From NCBI RefSeq assembly GCF_000004195.4, contig NC_030681.2, forward strand, positions 22,150,482 to 22,214,481: a stretch of 64,000 nt of DNA, read 5' to 3'. This stretch comes from Xenopus tropicalis. Taxonomy: Eukaryota > Chordata > Amphibia > Anura > Pipidae. The notes beneath the pieces were generated by a model. The model had not been told where the DNA came from and searched no databases. It saw nothing but the letters and a program-made list of their open reading frames with translations. Position 1 is the first letter of the stretch; every line of letters begins with the position of its first letter. Positions 1 through 11,946 of this stretch are shown here, in pieces. The translations under genes were made by a program, and so were the position numbers.

Positions 1-1345
1 ACTTCCCGATTCTAGACACACTTTCCTCCAGAGAATGCCATCAATAAATGAAGAGACATGCTGCTAACGCAGCTGCTCTGCACCTAACCGAACCTTCATT
101 AGCTGATAAGTGGAAGCGAACAACAAAAGATAGTCAACTTGAAAGAAAATGGAGATCTCTTTTTAACACTTTTGCCGTTTTTTTATAATAGTCGTGTAGG
201 GAAAGGGTTAAGAAAGTTGCCATTTCACGCGGTATACAGTTTTGAAATCTTTCACATTATATATTATTAAGGTATCTGAAACTCTAAAGTTGTGTGTGTG
301 TGGGGGGGGGTAAAGCCTTATTATTTTCTAAAAAATTGTGCAATGCGCCAATGATCATTAAAAAAAGGTCTAATTTAATAATTTATTAGGAAGCAAAAAA
401 ACGGAATTGATGATGCTATAACATAAGGTAATTAAGTCATGTAAGACAATGCCTGCGTTTTGCCGTACTTTACAGTTATTTTAATTGCACCCCCTTGAGT
501 CCGTTTGTTTTGAAATACTGACAATATGCGTGGATATTTCAGAACAGAATTTCCTCCTTAATGATAACTGTTGGAACAATCAATCCCATGATACCATGGT
601 TATGAGCCGTTCGGCTATTTCTCCATTGATCATGTTTACGTGGGTAAAATATCGGTCTGTTCCGTGCTATTTGTTTCTAATTGCTATGTTTTATTATAAA
701 TACTTGGCTAAATTGTTGCAATGTCCCTGAGATACTCATTCAGAGTTTTACAATAGCTGTAATATGCAAAAGATTAAAACGGCAATTAGAAATCAGGTAT
801 TTCTCCTAATGTATACCTCTGATGAATGCCGCTATATGAATGATCCAGCCTATTAATTAAGCACTGTTATGTGCCTTCAATATCTGCAACAATAAGTACT
901 GGGCATCAGCACATAATAGAAAATGTAAAGTCTGTCTCCAAGGATTTTTGTAATGAGTTTAAAGAACCTAGATTGATTCAAGGTACAAATGTAACCCCTA
1001 CTGCACTCTATGATTGAAGGCACCCAACTGCAATGCACCATTATAGTATGGGCATGTAAAAATAAAAGTGTGACCTGAGCAGGGCATCTTTTAATAGGTA
1101 ACCCTGAAAAACATTGTCTATTAACTTAGACAGATGAATGGGGCTACTAATTCCTTGTAACAAATCTAAAACGTCTCCATAGATGACACTAGAAATATCT
1201 ACTATATACAATTGGTTTCCATTGCTGTTTGTTCTGAACTTACCGGCTTAACTCAACAGATCCAACCAATACAGCAATACCCTGTGCCACACCTCTTACA
1301 ACTCTGGTCATGCCCATTCCCACACCTTGTGTCTCAACCCTTTCT
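1..1345. other. intronic DNA, nothing recognised
   Basis: AT-rich sequence with a short GT run and nine G near 301. No repeat family, exon or RNA gene was recognised. Confidence 0.6.
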
Positions 1346-1515
1346 CCTTGTAGATTGTAAGCTCTTTTGGGCAGGGCCCTCTTCACCTCTTGTATCGGTT
1401 ATTGATTGCTTTATATGTTACTCTTTATGTCCAATGTATGAAACCCACTTATTGTACAGCGCTGCGGAATATGTTGGTGCTTTATAAATAAATGTTAATA
1501 ATAATAATAATAATA
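1346..1515 (+). repeat. SINE/LINE-like 3' tail with TAA repeat, copy 1
   Basis: This is one of five near-identical copies. They run from TGTAGATTGTAAGCTC through TTGTACAGCGCTGCGGAA and CTTTATAAATAAATG into a short TAA microsatellite. A conserved 3' tail ending in a trinucleotide repeat is typical of non-LTR retroposons and their SINEs. I do not assign a Repbase name. The AATAAA hexamer is on the plus strand, opposite to nrxn1 transcription. Confidence 0.8.
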
Positions 1516-1593
1516 CTTCCAGGTAAATAGGGAGAGTATTAATACTCTTGACTGATTGATATGTCCTTTCATGTATCTAAAAACTATCGTGAG

Positions 1594-1767
1594 TAGTGAT
1601 GCGTATGTTTTTTCGCAGCCAAACCGGAACTGCAAAAATTAAAAAAATGAGCAAAAGATACTTGAGAAACAATTGACTGTAATGTATTTTGAGTGAGAAA
1701 AAAAAGTTGAGTATTAGCTGCGAAAAAAACACAGCAAAGCAAAACAGGACAGATTCGCTCATCAATA
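1594..1767. mobile_element. hAT-type miniature element, TAGTGATG family
   Basis: The element starts TAGTGATGCG and ends TCGCTCATCAATA. The flanks ATCGTGAG (1586-1593) and ATCCTGAG (1768-1775) are an 8-bp duplication with one mismatch, which fits the hAT superfamily. It is 174 bp long and has no coding capacity. Confidence 0.75.
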
Positions 1768-1858
1768 ATCCTGAGGTGTGAGGAGCCAGATTAAATATTG
1801 AATGTATAAAAGGGGCTTGAACCCAATGTCCACTAGCTTTATAAAGATAAACTCTGAT

Positions 1859-2095
1859 TAATAATGGGTGAAATAATTCGCCAGACATGGATTTTCCAGA
1901 CATCAAAATTTGGCACATAAAAATTCCTGTACGTCAAAAAATTTTGCCGTGTTGAAAAATTGTTGTGTGTATCAAACAAATGACGCGCGTAGTAATTTTT
2001 TTTTCCACGCGCAACATTTTCGCCATTTCGCAAATCTTTTGAAAGATTTGCAAATTTTTTGGTGAAGCAAAACCGGACAGATTCGCTCATAACTA
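1859..2095. mobile_element. hAT-type miniature element, TAGTGATG family
   Basis: A 237-bp element runs from TAATAATGGGTG to TTCGCTCATAACTA, with perfect 8-bp flanks ACTCTGAT at 1851-1858 and 2096-2103. The internal segment carries the family signature AAATAATTCGCCAGACATGG. Confidence 0.85.
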
Positions 2096-2110
2096 ACTCT
2101 GATGTATATA

Positions 2111-2343
2111 CAGGTATTGGACCCCTTATCCGGAAACCCATTATCCAGAAAGTTCCGAATTACGGAAAGGCCATCTCCCATAGACTTCATTTTAATCAAA
2201 TAAATCTATTTTTTTTAAATGATTTCCTTTTTCTCTGTATTAATAAAACAGTACCTTGTACTTGATCCTAACTAAGAAAGGAGATCCGAATTACGGAAAG
2301 ACCCCTTATCCGGAAAACCCCAGGTTCCAAGCATTCTGGATAA
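2111..2343 (+). mobile_element. mariner-like miniature element, CAGGTATGGGA family
   Basis: The element starts CAGGTATTGGACCCC directly after TA and contains the family landmarks CTTATCCGGAAACCCATTA, ACTTGATCC and GCATTCTGGATAA. The right terminus has run into a TA microsatellite at 2344-2366. A TA dinucleotide flank and no coding capacity suggest a Tc1/mariner-type miniature element. Confidence 0.7.
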
Positions 2344-2366
2344 ATATATATATATATATATATATT
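2344..2366. repeat. TA microsatellite
   Basis: About eleven TA repeats at the right edge of a mariner-like element, probably grown from its TA target. Confidence 0.9.
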
Positions 2367-3915
2367 GGGCAGAACAGTAGCTGAGGGGTCAGTACTGCGG
2401 TTCTGAATTCTGCAAAGACTTTAGATGTTCTCCCCATGTCTGCCTGGGTTCTATGTTAGTAGTCCAACTTCTTCCCACACGCAAACCCCCCCCCAAAAAT
2501 AAAGACAATTGGCAGTTAATTGACAATGAACAGAGGCTGTATAAATGTTTCAGTGATATATAAATCAAATATTCATTGTCTTCTTTTTAAGTCAGCTTCT
2601 ATTAGTTCTTAGGCAGTGGGAACAGTCTCCTAACAATAACAGTGAAGTGCAGTGTATCATGTTATATTGATACGACACATATTTCAAATACATTATGTTC
2701 TGTAGAAGTCAATTGCTTATAATTTTCTGCCGCATCCTAAATTATATTATTTTATTAGAATTCTTATATGTACCACTCCAAAGGGCACACATGGGGCTGA
2801 AGCCAATAATAATACTATATTCTGTCTCCTTCTATATTATTCTCGATGGGTGTTCATTCTGGAAACCTAATTTGATGCATTTTGCCGTTTACTAAAATTG
2901 CACGACAGTCTCGTTGCTGACATAAATCTGTAGTACAGGTACCTTAGCTGGTTATAAATGCGAATGGGAGAAACTGTATAATATCAGGTTCTTTTATGGC
3001 ACGACTTAATTTCATGCCCAGAGAGCTTGTTCTTTTATGCTAAGCACCTCCTAGCAGGAAAAAAAATGAAAACTAAAATACGGTCAAATACAAAAGATAT
3101 TTTATTCTATCCGCAACATTAGACATTCAATTTTTGCATCATAATAAAACATGAGCAAATTGACAATTTTTATACTGCCCCCCCACCCCATTCTCATCTC
3201 AGTGCTTATATTTCACAAGGGACAGGCAATATGAATGCCTCATTATGGCTCCACTCCAGCCTTGTGTAATGCCTCATTTGATGCTCCACTTGCACCCTAT
3301 TGCTATTGTAGTGTTTGGAACCAATTAGAAGGGTGTGAGCAATCTCGATAAGATGAATATTTTCAATACAGCCTCAAAGCCAATGTCCATGGTGGACATC
3401 AAATGGAAATAAACAACCCCTTTCAAGGAAAATCTATTTTATTCTCAATGGATTCCCAATGGAGGAAGTGCAATGTAAGAGCCATTCAGTAGATGCACCT
3501 GAGTGCTTGGGTCAACATTACCAAGTATTAAAACACCAGTTACAGATAGGTCAGTACAATGTGTAACCTGTTCTGATTTGTTTTCTATATCTCCCATAAT
3601 AAAAACACTCCCGAGCCTGACAAATGAGAGGTTAATGAGAATTTCAGATACAAGAAAGTAGGGCCGTACTTAGGACATGTTGAGGCAGGCACTTGTGAAT
3701 GTTGCCGCTGCATGGTGATAGGAATCACGCTGATTTAATCAAGCTGAAGGAAGTCCATGGTTTTTTTTTTATTTTAAAGGCTAGAGTTGAAATAGGAGTG
3801 AATAAATGCAATAAATGTGTGGCAAAGTACAGTCAAACCTGTGTATCTGTGTATATATGCACATTTATTCACCTATATGCTGTATATGTATCTATTAATC
3901 ATCGAACTTTTTCAT
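2367..3915. other. intronic DNA, nothing recognised
   Basis: Unremarkable AT-rich sequence with homopolymer C runs near 2487 and 3179. Confidence 0.6.
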
Positions 3916-3917
3916 TA

Positions 3918-4709
3918 CAGGTATGGGATCTGTTATCCGGAAACCCATTAGCCAGAAAGCTCCGTATTACAGAAAGCCCATCTCCCATAGACTCCATTAT
4001 AAGCAAATAATTCTAATTTTTAATATGGTTTTCTTTTTTCTCTCTTATAATAAAACATTATTTTGTACTTGATCCCAAATAAGATATAATACATCCTTAT
4101 TAGAGGCAAAACAACCCTATTGGGTTTAATTAATGTTAAAATTATTTTTTTGTAGACTTAAAGGAGAAGGAAAGGTAAAAACTAAGTAAGCTTTATCAGA
4201 AAGGTCTATGTAAATACAGCCATAAGCACTCACAGAAATGCTGCACTGAGTTCTGAGGATTTCTTGTCTCCTTTTTTTCCCTTACCAGAGTCTATACAGC
4301 GCTCTCCTCTCTCCCCTCTCCTGCTTCCCCCCTCCCTCAAGAATGCTAAGAACTCCCTCCCCCCCTTAGGAATGTGGATCTGAGCCAATCAGCAGGAAGC
4401 TTCCTTATAGTCTTACAAACTGAGCATGTACACCGCTCTTGGTCTTGGTGCAGGAGCTGGGCATTATGGGAATTTTCTTTACAGAGCTCAGCGTTTTTTT
4501 TTCCTATGAGGCTTCAGATCATCTGAACGGGAGAAATATGGGGAGACTTAAGGGCACTATTGAGACAACTGAAGGTATGCCTGCAGCTTGAGATTAACTC
4601 TTTACTAGCCTTTCCTTCTCCTTTAAGGCACGAAGATCCAAATTACAAAAAGATCCCTTATCCAGAAAGCCCCAGGTCCCGAGCATTCTGGATAAAGGTC
4701 CCACACCTG
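3918..4709 (+). mobile_element. mariner-like miniature element split by a T2/Kolobok element
   Basis: The ends CAGGTATGGGATCTG and TCCCACACCTG are flanked by TA on both sides (3916-3917 and 4710-4711). The landmarks are in the same order as at 2111, but a 465-bp insertion interrupts the family sequence at TTAA. Confidence 0.82.
4162..4622. mobile_element. T2/Kolobok-type miniature element
   Basis: TTAA occurs on both sides (4158-4161 and 4623-4626). The ends AGGAGAAGGAAAGG and CCTTTCCTTCTCCT are perfect inverted repeats and fit the TTAAAGGRR termini described for the Xenopus T2 superfamily (Kolobok). The host element is empty at the same site in the copies near 8914 and 53927 (GACTTAAGTTAT) and in the inverted copy near 22787. 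The insertion boundaries are therefore confirmed within the window. Confidence 0.88.
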
Positions 4710-4711
4710 TA

Positions 4712-6791
4712 CAAAAGTTTGCAGTAGATAATTCAAGAAACCAGGCATTAGTTACTTCACTTTCAAGGGCAGGATATAAAGCTAGCTTAGATGGATTCAT
4801 TTTGGATTCATTCCAGTGCATTGGCCACTTAGGCACCTATCTAGTAAGTAGCGTTAAAAAAATATTCAGTGATCAAATACCTAACCCACAGGCATCTAAA
4901 CTCAATCTGATGTGACTGCATGCATATGGATGGCCAGCAGTGGCATAGCCAGAAGTTCCTCTACCTTACAAGAGGTTGTGTAGGGGTTCCCCAAGAACCT
5001 GGCAAGAATAAAAACCCCAGTAGTTTGGGACCCCTCATTTACACAGCTAGTAATTGTCCAGAACTAATCATTAATGTAGATTGTTGACCTACCAGCATCC
5101 ACTAATGTTGGTCTTCAGAATGGGAAGTTAGTCCCATAGGCTGGTAACCTACGAGACCATTCAAGAAGCTGATGACAAATAACCTCTGTAAAGTGCCGTG
5201 GGATATGTCAGAGCTATATAATTGCAGAATAATAAAAAAATAACAGGAAGCATGCAGTCATATTTTCGTATCGTAGTAATAATAACTATTTTATAATCTC
5301 CGTAGGTTTCTGAACAGAGCCTGCAGGTCTTCCGCCATGGCGAAAGAAAAGATTTAGGAAATGGTCTCTGCTTAAGGCCAGAGAATATTGTTTGGCAGTT
5401 CACAATTTGAGTGAAATAGATGCTAGAAACATATGGAGTCAGAGTTAGTCGTTATACTGTTATTTATTTGGAAGTAACTGCATTCTACCAGCAGATTGAA
5501 AAGCAGAAAGAGATGATTTCGCTGGACAAAACACTTTGCGAGTTAATAAAATACACCCATTGCGGGGCTTAGATCATCTTGACAAGTCAATATGTTCATG
5601 TGACCTTAGCTCTTTGATTTTATCTTCATCTTTTTTGTCCGACTTCCCTTTTGGCATCTGGATTTCTCATACATCAAGCAACAATTCTGACTGCAATTTA
5701 AGATCTCATCATCGGGTTATTGGTTCTGCAACAATACTGTGGGTTTTTTTTTTCTACTGTGAATAATGAAATCTGTGCCTTTCTGTATTCATTGTAAAAA
5801 ATGGCATTTTTTTTTTTATTTTAGGAATATAAACACATTTTCCGGTTATATGAACAAGTAATAATACGTACCTTCCCTTAACAGAATATTTTACTTCTTA
5901 TGGTGTGATTTAGAAATCAATATCACTGGCTTCTAAATCCAATACTCCAAGTCTCTCTAAATATCTCAGGCACAATGCCGTGTTGGCTGAGAATTATTTC
6001 TTCCAATATAAAGGAAGCTTAAAGATGTCAACAGCCGGACCGGTTTTGGCATATTTCATCATGTAATGCCAGCTTTGCAATAACTATTAAGGGTCTTGAT
6101 TATAATTTGACAATCATCAGACAGAGGCTTTTAGAGATAAGTGAATTCCTTTTAATGAGTTGTATACTTAGGATGGAGAAAACACCAGGTTTATACACAG
6201 TCTGCATATTTATAGTTATAAGATAAGAAACATCGATTTTCTGTCAATGGACTCAATATATAAAAACATTGGTTTGATTCCCATGTCCACTTGTTATGCC
6301 CTTATGTAATTATATTTATCTCACTATGTTTTGGAGACCAGAAATGTATTCTTGGTACTGGTGTATTAAAAAAACTCAGACTGTTGCTTAGGGATTTAGT
6401 TACATTCCTCTATACTGGACCTTAAAAATGGAGGGGTTATCAAAATGGTTTTTGGCTTGCAGTGGATTAGGATCAGGATATTGGATATTGGTTGCCGTGG
6501 ATCAGGATATGGATGAGGTTTAGGAGAAGCAAATATCTGACATAAACATCCAGATGTTTATAAATCAAGAGGGCGTTATGTAATTGCCCTTTAAAAGGAA
6601 ACAATTATGGGTAGAAAGCTGAAGCTAGTATAAGTCTTCACTATACTATATAAATATTCTCAGCCAGTGTCTCATCAAGTCTTCAGAGATGGCACTGTTC
6701 TCTTTATATCAATGGAAAATGCCCATTCACCATAAATTCTAACATGCATCCAAATATATGAGTAGAAACTTCTCTGCGTACACTATGGTAT
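4712..6791. other. intronic DNA, one old repeat
   Basis: Apart from the diverged tail at 5187-5245 I recognise nothing. Open frames are short and lack domains. Confidence 0.55.
5187..5245 (+). repeat. diverged copy of the SINE/LINE-like tail
   Basis: The stretch GTAAAGTGCCGTGGGATATG followed by GAGCTATATAA and AATAATAA matches the core and end of the tail family with many substitutions. It is probably an old copy. Confidence 0.55.
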
Positions 6792-6799
6792 AAGTTGAC

Positions 6800-6937
6800 T
6801 TATATGGGCAAATTTGTTGTGAAACAGCCAAAATGACACACGTAACAATTTTTTTTATGCACACAACAATTTCTGTTTGACTAACGTCATTTTTTTGCCA
6901 CAAATCCATAACTACCAAAAAATTTCGCTCATCACTA
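6800..6937. mobile_element. short hAT-type miniature element, TAGTGATG family
   Basis: A degenerate left end (TTATATGGGCAAATTTG) pairs with a good right end (TTTCGCTCATCACTA). The flanks AAGTTGAC (6792-6799) and TAGTTGAC (6938-6945) match at seven of eight positions. At 138 bp it is one of the shortest copies. Confidence 0.65.
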
Positions 6938-6945
6938 TAGTTGAC

Positions 6946-8027
6946 CATACATGAGTAGATCCACTGGCTTCCCACTCCATACAGTAAATCTGAGGTCATT
7001 TTTGTGTGCCCATATATGGAACAATTAGTGGCCCACTCAGCTATGAGTGCTGAATTAGGTAGCCAGTATCAACCAAAGCATGTCCAGTTATACTTTCTAG
7101 GCTACATAAAAGTAGTGTTTATTTTTACTTTGAATTAATATTGAAAGGGAACAGATCTCATAGCAAAGACACACATGTATTGATCATGATTGTGCATGGG
7201 TATTGTACATGCTTTTAGCAGATTCAGTGCTTTATCGTTCTTTGCACATTGACATTGTACATTTTGTACAGGGCATTGATATGAAATATATTCACAATAA
7301 TATCATAAGCCATGAACACAAGCTGACCTATCCAAGATGAAAAACACACAAGCACGCTGATTACTTTGTCATCAATCTGTTCTGCTGCCTAAATTTACTT
7401 TATCTATAATGAAAAAAATACTCACAGTCAAGTGTGTGACGCGTGTAATGTAATTCACTAAGATATATGGGGTAGAATTAAAGTTGTCTGCCTAGCGATT
7501 GCAGGAACCAATTTGAGATAACATTTGATGGTAAATTGGATATTGGCATTTTTAATAATTTATCTGTGCTTTGATCGTGATTTACCAAGATGGTAGAAGA
7601 CATTATGGAAGTGAGTGGTCGTTAAAGTTATTGCCCAAAACGCAAATAATAAACCCTCCAAGCTCGTAAGCATCATGTGCATGCCTATGAAGATGTTTTA
7701 TTTCAAGCCACTAAAGCAAATCATACATCAGTAACCTTCAAAACGAAAACAATTAGGCAATGACATATCATATAGCGCGGTTAGATCCGATGCAATATAG
7801 CATTTCAGAGGCAGTAAGGAACATTTAATGGATATTATTGTATGTGGTGCATTATTACAAAAGTGATGGATGTTATTTAAATGGGGTGTTTCATTCCCCT
7901 GCCCCATCAGCGCTTGTTGGTAAGATATTTTGCATACATTTTAGTTATATATTAGTCATGATGGCCTCAGCTAAAAACACCTACCCCGCTGATAAAGACA
8001 TTTTCCTAATTTTATATTTTTGAAGAA
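6946..8027. other. intronic DNA, nothing recognised
   Basis: Non-repetitive by eye, with balanced AT-rich composition. Confidence 0.55.
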
Positions 8028-8105
8028 ACATAGTAACATAGTAGTAACATAGTAAGTTGGGTTGAAAAAATACATAGGTCCATCAAGTTCAACCATAATG
8101 CCTAT
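8028..8105 (+). repeat. interspersed repeat fragment with ACATAGTAACATAGTA
   Basis: The stretch has the repeated word ACATAGTA followed by AAGTTGGGTTGAAAAAATAC and CCATCAAGTTCAACC. From memory, this motif is a common repeat in amphibian genomes. I cannot name the family. Confidence 0.5.
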
Positions 8106-8108
8106 ATA

Positions 8109-8139
8109 TAACCTGCCTAACTACTAGTTAGGCAGGTTA
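8109..8139. repeat. 31-bp perfect palindrome
   Basis: Fifteen bases on each side of a single C at 8124 are exact reverse complements (TAACCTGCCTAACTA and TAGTTAGGCAGGTTA). It directly follows the ACATAGTA repeat fragment. Confidence 0.85.
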
Positions 8140-8340
8140 GGCAATTTAGAAAACTGCAGTTTGATTTCATGGGATCATGGAGCAGATCAGTTATGACTAG
8201 TAATACCTTTACCCATAATTCCCCATGATTTATTATTCATTTCCCAAGCTTTTTATTGGTAAAATGATCAATAACGCTATCTTTGGACAGCTCCACTAAA
8301 CATGCCACTGGATTAGCATCATGTATGATGCATGGTGAGG

Positions 8341-8996
8341 TATCCCTTTTCTCTGTAATAATAAAACAGTACCTGTACTTGATCCCAACTAAGATATAAT
8401 TACCCCTTATTGGGGCAGAACAGCCCTATTGGGTTTATTTAATGGTTAAATGATTCCCTTTTCTCTGTAATAATAAAACAGTACCTGTACTTGATCCCAA
8501 CTAAGATATAATCACCCCTTATTGGGGGCAGAACAGCCCTATTGGGTTTATTTCATGGTTAAATGATTCCCTTTTCTCTGTAATAATAAAACAGTACCTG
8601 TACTTGATCCCAACTAAGATATAATTACCCCTTATTGGGGGCAGAACAGCCCTATTGGGTTTATTTCATGGTTAAATGATTCCCTTTCTCTGTAATAATA
8701 AAACAGTACCTGTACTTGATCCCAACTAAGATATAATTACCCCTTATTGGGGGCAGAACAGCCCTATTGGGTTTATGTCATGGTTAAATGATTCCCTTTT
8801 CTCTGTAATAATAAAACAGTACCTGTACTTGATCCCAACTAAGATATAATCAATCCTTATTGGAGGTAACAAGCCTATTGGGTTTATTCAATATCTGAAT
8901 TATTTTTAGAAGACTTAAGTTATCCAAATTACAGAAAGATCCCTTATCTGGAAAACCCCAGGTCCCGAGCATTCTAGATAACAGGTCCCATACCTG
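8341..8996 (+). mobile_element. mariner-like miniature element with five-unit internal array
   Basis: The right end CCCATACCTG is followed by TA. The left terminal part is missing: the copy begins within the internal module, right after a non-repeat flank. The enlargement is due to the tandem array listed separately. Confidence 0.8.
8343..8905 (+). repeat. 112-113 bp tandem repeat, five units
   Basis: TCCCTTTTCTCTGTAATAAT recurs at 8343, 8455, 8568, 8681 and 8793. Each unit also has ACTTGATCCCAACTAAGAT and CCCTTATTGGGG. The unit is the central module of the mariner-like miniature element, present once in unexpanded copies. Confidence 0.92.
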
Positions 8997-8998
8997 TA

Positions 8999-10034
8999 TA
9001 ATAAAAATATTTATAGAGGCAGCTTATTAGGCAGCACTGTACAACATAAAGGTTAACAATCAAATATACAGAGTGCACACAAATAGAAATAGATACAGGA
9101 TGTACATTCATATAGAATGCCACCACTGTTTCCTTGTGAGATATTAGATTATTTCCTCCAAGAGGTTAAATAAACATCTGCCTATACTGTTTAGCAAATA
9201 GTTTATGCTTGAATTGGAAGCCATAAAATCCATGCAATGTAAATCTAATTTCCTGCTCATTGGATTTGTATAAGGATCACACAAATGGTAGCTCTCTAAG
9301 GAAGGTCTGATTGACTTTATTAACCTGGAGTATTCTTAGATGCTGCCTCTACTTAGAGGCACTTGACTTCTTGGTTGGGTACAAACAGACATTCAAAGAA
9401 ACCATTTTACTCTCCGAGCCATAATCAACCAGGAGTAACATTAAGCATAATAATGCATTGTCATCCGTTCAAATCAATCTCCTTACAGAAAGAAGACAAA
9501 TTAGCTGAGGAACAAGCAATGTGACGATGGTACAATTAGTTCTACCCATATTAAAGTTAGGACATACAAGTATCTTTTTGGAACATAGAGTAAGAAGAAT
9601 TATCTGCTAGTATAGCCTTGACCCCATTGGTGAAGCTTCAGTTAAATCCTACAAAGTCTTAATCCTATTCAATAATTAATGAATGAGATTATGTTTGTTT
9701 GTGCTGGCTAAGTCATTACGTCTTTGCGGATCCTGAGGGCTTACAAGTTTTCTGCATTAGATCTTGTTTTGTTGTATTATTAACAAACTGCCACAGGGAA
9801 TAAGAGACAAAATACAATAAACATACTAGTTACATTTCAAACAATATGAGAGGTTATAATGAAAGGAATTTTTGCAGATCTTTCAAGTTATGGGGCTGAG
9901 AAACATACAGCAGGCAATTATCTCGGTTTTCTCACTTTTTAAAATACCATCTACATGGTGGGTCATTCATTATACATCGTTTGCCTGTATTTTCATTGCA
10001 CAGCGGAAAAAATAAAGAAGACGAGTTTGGTTTT
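8999..10034. other. intronic DNA, nothing recognised
   Basis: No repeat family seen; a possible unique-sequence island between two mobile elements. Confidence 0.55.
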
Positions 10035-10042
10035 CTTTAAAA

Positions 10043-10254
10043 CAGTAATCTCCAACCATCTCCAACATGTAGCTCACCACCCCCATTGATGTTTCTCCCA
10101 GTGGCTCATAGTAGGTGCCCATTTTTTAAATATCTGGCTCCTACAGACTACCAGTCTATATGGGACTACCAAAATCACAGTCATTATTTTGCATCCCCAA
10201 CACTTGTTACATCTGAGCGTGGCTTACATTTAAAAAAAAGTTTGGGGACCCCTG
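10043..10254. mobile_element. hAT-type miniature element, CAGGGGTCCCCAA family
   Basis: The right end TTTGGGGACCCCTG is intact; the left end CAGTAATCTCCAACC is worn. The flanks CTTTAAAA (10035-10042) and CTTTAGGA (10255-10262) match at six of eight positions. Confidence 0.7.
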
Positions 10255-10353
10255 CTTTAGGAGACACAGTGCCATTAGTTATTCCAATTGTCCACAAGAG
10301 GAACCAGCAGAATACCCAACAAATCACTTATTGTTGCAGCTCATTTTCTAGGG

Positions 10354-10440
10354 CAGGGGTCCCCAACCTTTATTACTCGTGAGCGACAATTTTTTTTTAT
10401 GCACGCCAGTGGCAAAATGTGCAAATTTGCCGTGAATCCA
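10354..10440. mobile_element. left end of a second CAGGGGTCCCCAA hAT element
   Basis: CAGGGGTCCCCAACCTTTAT begins at 10354, about 100 bp after the related element at 10043-10254. No matching right end is evident, so this is a fragment. Its right limit is a guess. Confidence 0.45.
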
Positions 10441-10497
10441 TGCAATAAATTAAGCAATGGTTGCCCTTTTTAAATTGCAGAGACATACATAGTAAAG

Positions 10498-10745
10498 CAG
10501 TGAGCGAATCTGTCCCATTTCTCTTTGCCGAAAAATTTGCAAAATGTGAAAAAAATATCGAAACACGCCAACTATGCAACTTTTTTATGAGCGCACTTTT
10601 TTTTTATGCAACTATAACTTTTTGTTGCCGCGACCGTCATTTTATCCTCACTTTTTCTGTGGGAATCTGTGGCAAATTTTTGTGGTTGTTGTGCAAAAAA
10701 ATCTGCTGCAAACCCATGCCTGCCGAAAAATCTCACTTATCACTA
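10498..10745. mobile_element. hAT-type miniature element, TAGTGATG family, worn ends
   Basis: The left end CAGTGAGCGAATCTGTCCC has lost three bases relative to the family. The right end reads TCTCACTTATCACTA. I could not find a convincing 8-bp duplication. Confidence 0.6.
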
Positions 10746-10841
10746 CAGAGCAGTAGTGAATCATAGCAAGTGTTACTCAACTCACCCCACCATTCCCAGC
10801 TATTGCATTGGCAGAAAAATTTCAAGACAGCCCCATTATCG

Positions 10842-11002
10842 CTTGTAGATTGTAAGCTCTTTTGGGAAGAGCTCTCTTCACCTCTTGTATCGGTTATTGA
10901 TTGCTTTATATGTTACTCTGTATATCCAATGTATGAAACCCACTTATTGTACAGCGCTGCGGAATATGTTGGCGCTTTATAAATAAATGTTAATAATAAT
11001 AA
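10842..11002 (+). repeat. SINE/LINE-like 3' tail with TAA repeat, copy 2
   Basis: Same family as 1346-1515 and in the same orientation, with the same CAGCGCTGCGGAATATG core and a short TAA tail. It starts less than 100 bp after a hAT-type element that ends near 10745. Confidence 0.8.
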
Positions 11003-11938
11003 ATTGTCGGGGTAATAGATGCATTGTTCTACTGCTGCTTACTTTGCTGTGCTACAATAGCACTTGGCATTCAAGGTGTACAGCTGCAGGGGTCAACGTA
11101 TGACCTGGTTTCAGATGTTTGTTGTACAACACAGAGCCGAAAATGCAGGATTAGGCTTTTTTTTTTTTTTTTTAAGAAAGGGATGACCTTAAATTTTTAA
11201 CGTGTAAAGGCCCTTGGTCTGTATAAAACAGTCTGCAGGGGTTTAAGGCAATTAACTTTAATACATCTTATTCATTTTGACATTCGTCACTATTGTTAGA
11301 AGTTATGAAATGATCAAACCAAGAGAACAAAAATTATAAAAAATATAAAAACAGTCAGATTCAATAGAAATCCAATAAAATCTAAAGCTTTGATGCCTTG
11401 TTTTATATTAATTTCCTTTCCTCCATGAGTTTCACAGGAGTATTTAATTGGCAAAAATGAACAAATTAATTGCTAAAGGTAATGAAGCTCTAAACACAAG
11501 GTTAGACTCATTAAAGTAAGCAGTATTCTTAGATTAAAAAAGAAAGGGGAAAAAGTTCCAGAAACAACTTGGTCTGCAACTTTTTTTTCCTTCTAACAAG
11601 AAACCTGTTAAAATTTGGTTGCGAGTCACAATATTTTTGGGGTCAAAAAGTGTTAGTGGAGCCTTTGTAATGCAATGTGAGGAGTATCAATCTTTTCTGG
11701 TTATTAAAACATTAATCACTCAGACAAGTTTATTTTAATTTGGTATTTCTACAACAGAAACATGAAGATGCCTATAAAGAATAGAACCAGTCTTCCTTAA
11801 TGGCCCCTTCCTATACTCTAACCCTCCAAACAAAAAAAGTTGAAGCATCTACAGATGGAGCAGGCTTTATAATTTGCGAATTTGGCTCAGTGCCATTCAA
11901 CATTATGCCGACTTTTACCATTGTATTGAATGGTGGTC
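11003..11938. other. intronic DNA, nothing recognised
   Basis: Contains a T run near 11157-11172; otherwise plain AT-rich sequence. Confidence 0.55.
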
Positions 11939-11946
11939 ATCGGGAT

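Noticed and set aside
8343..8905. Regular spaced repeats considered as a CRISPR-like array
   Set aside because: The units are contiguous 112-bp tandem copies with no variable spacers, in a vertebrate intron.
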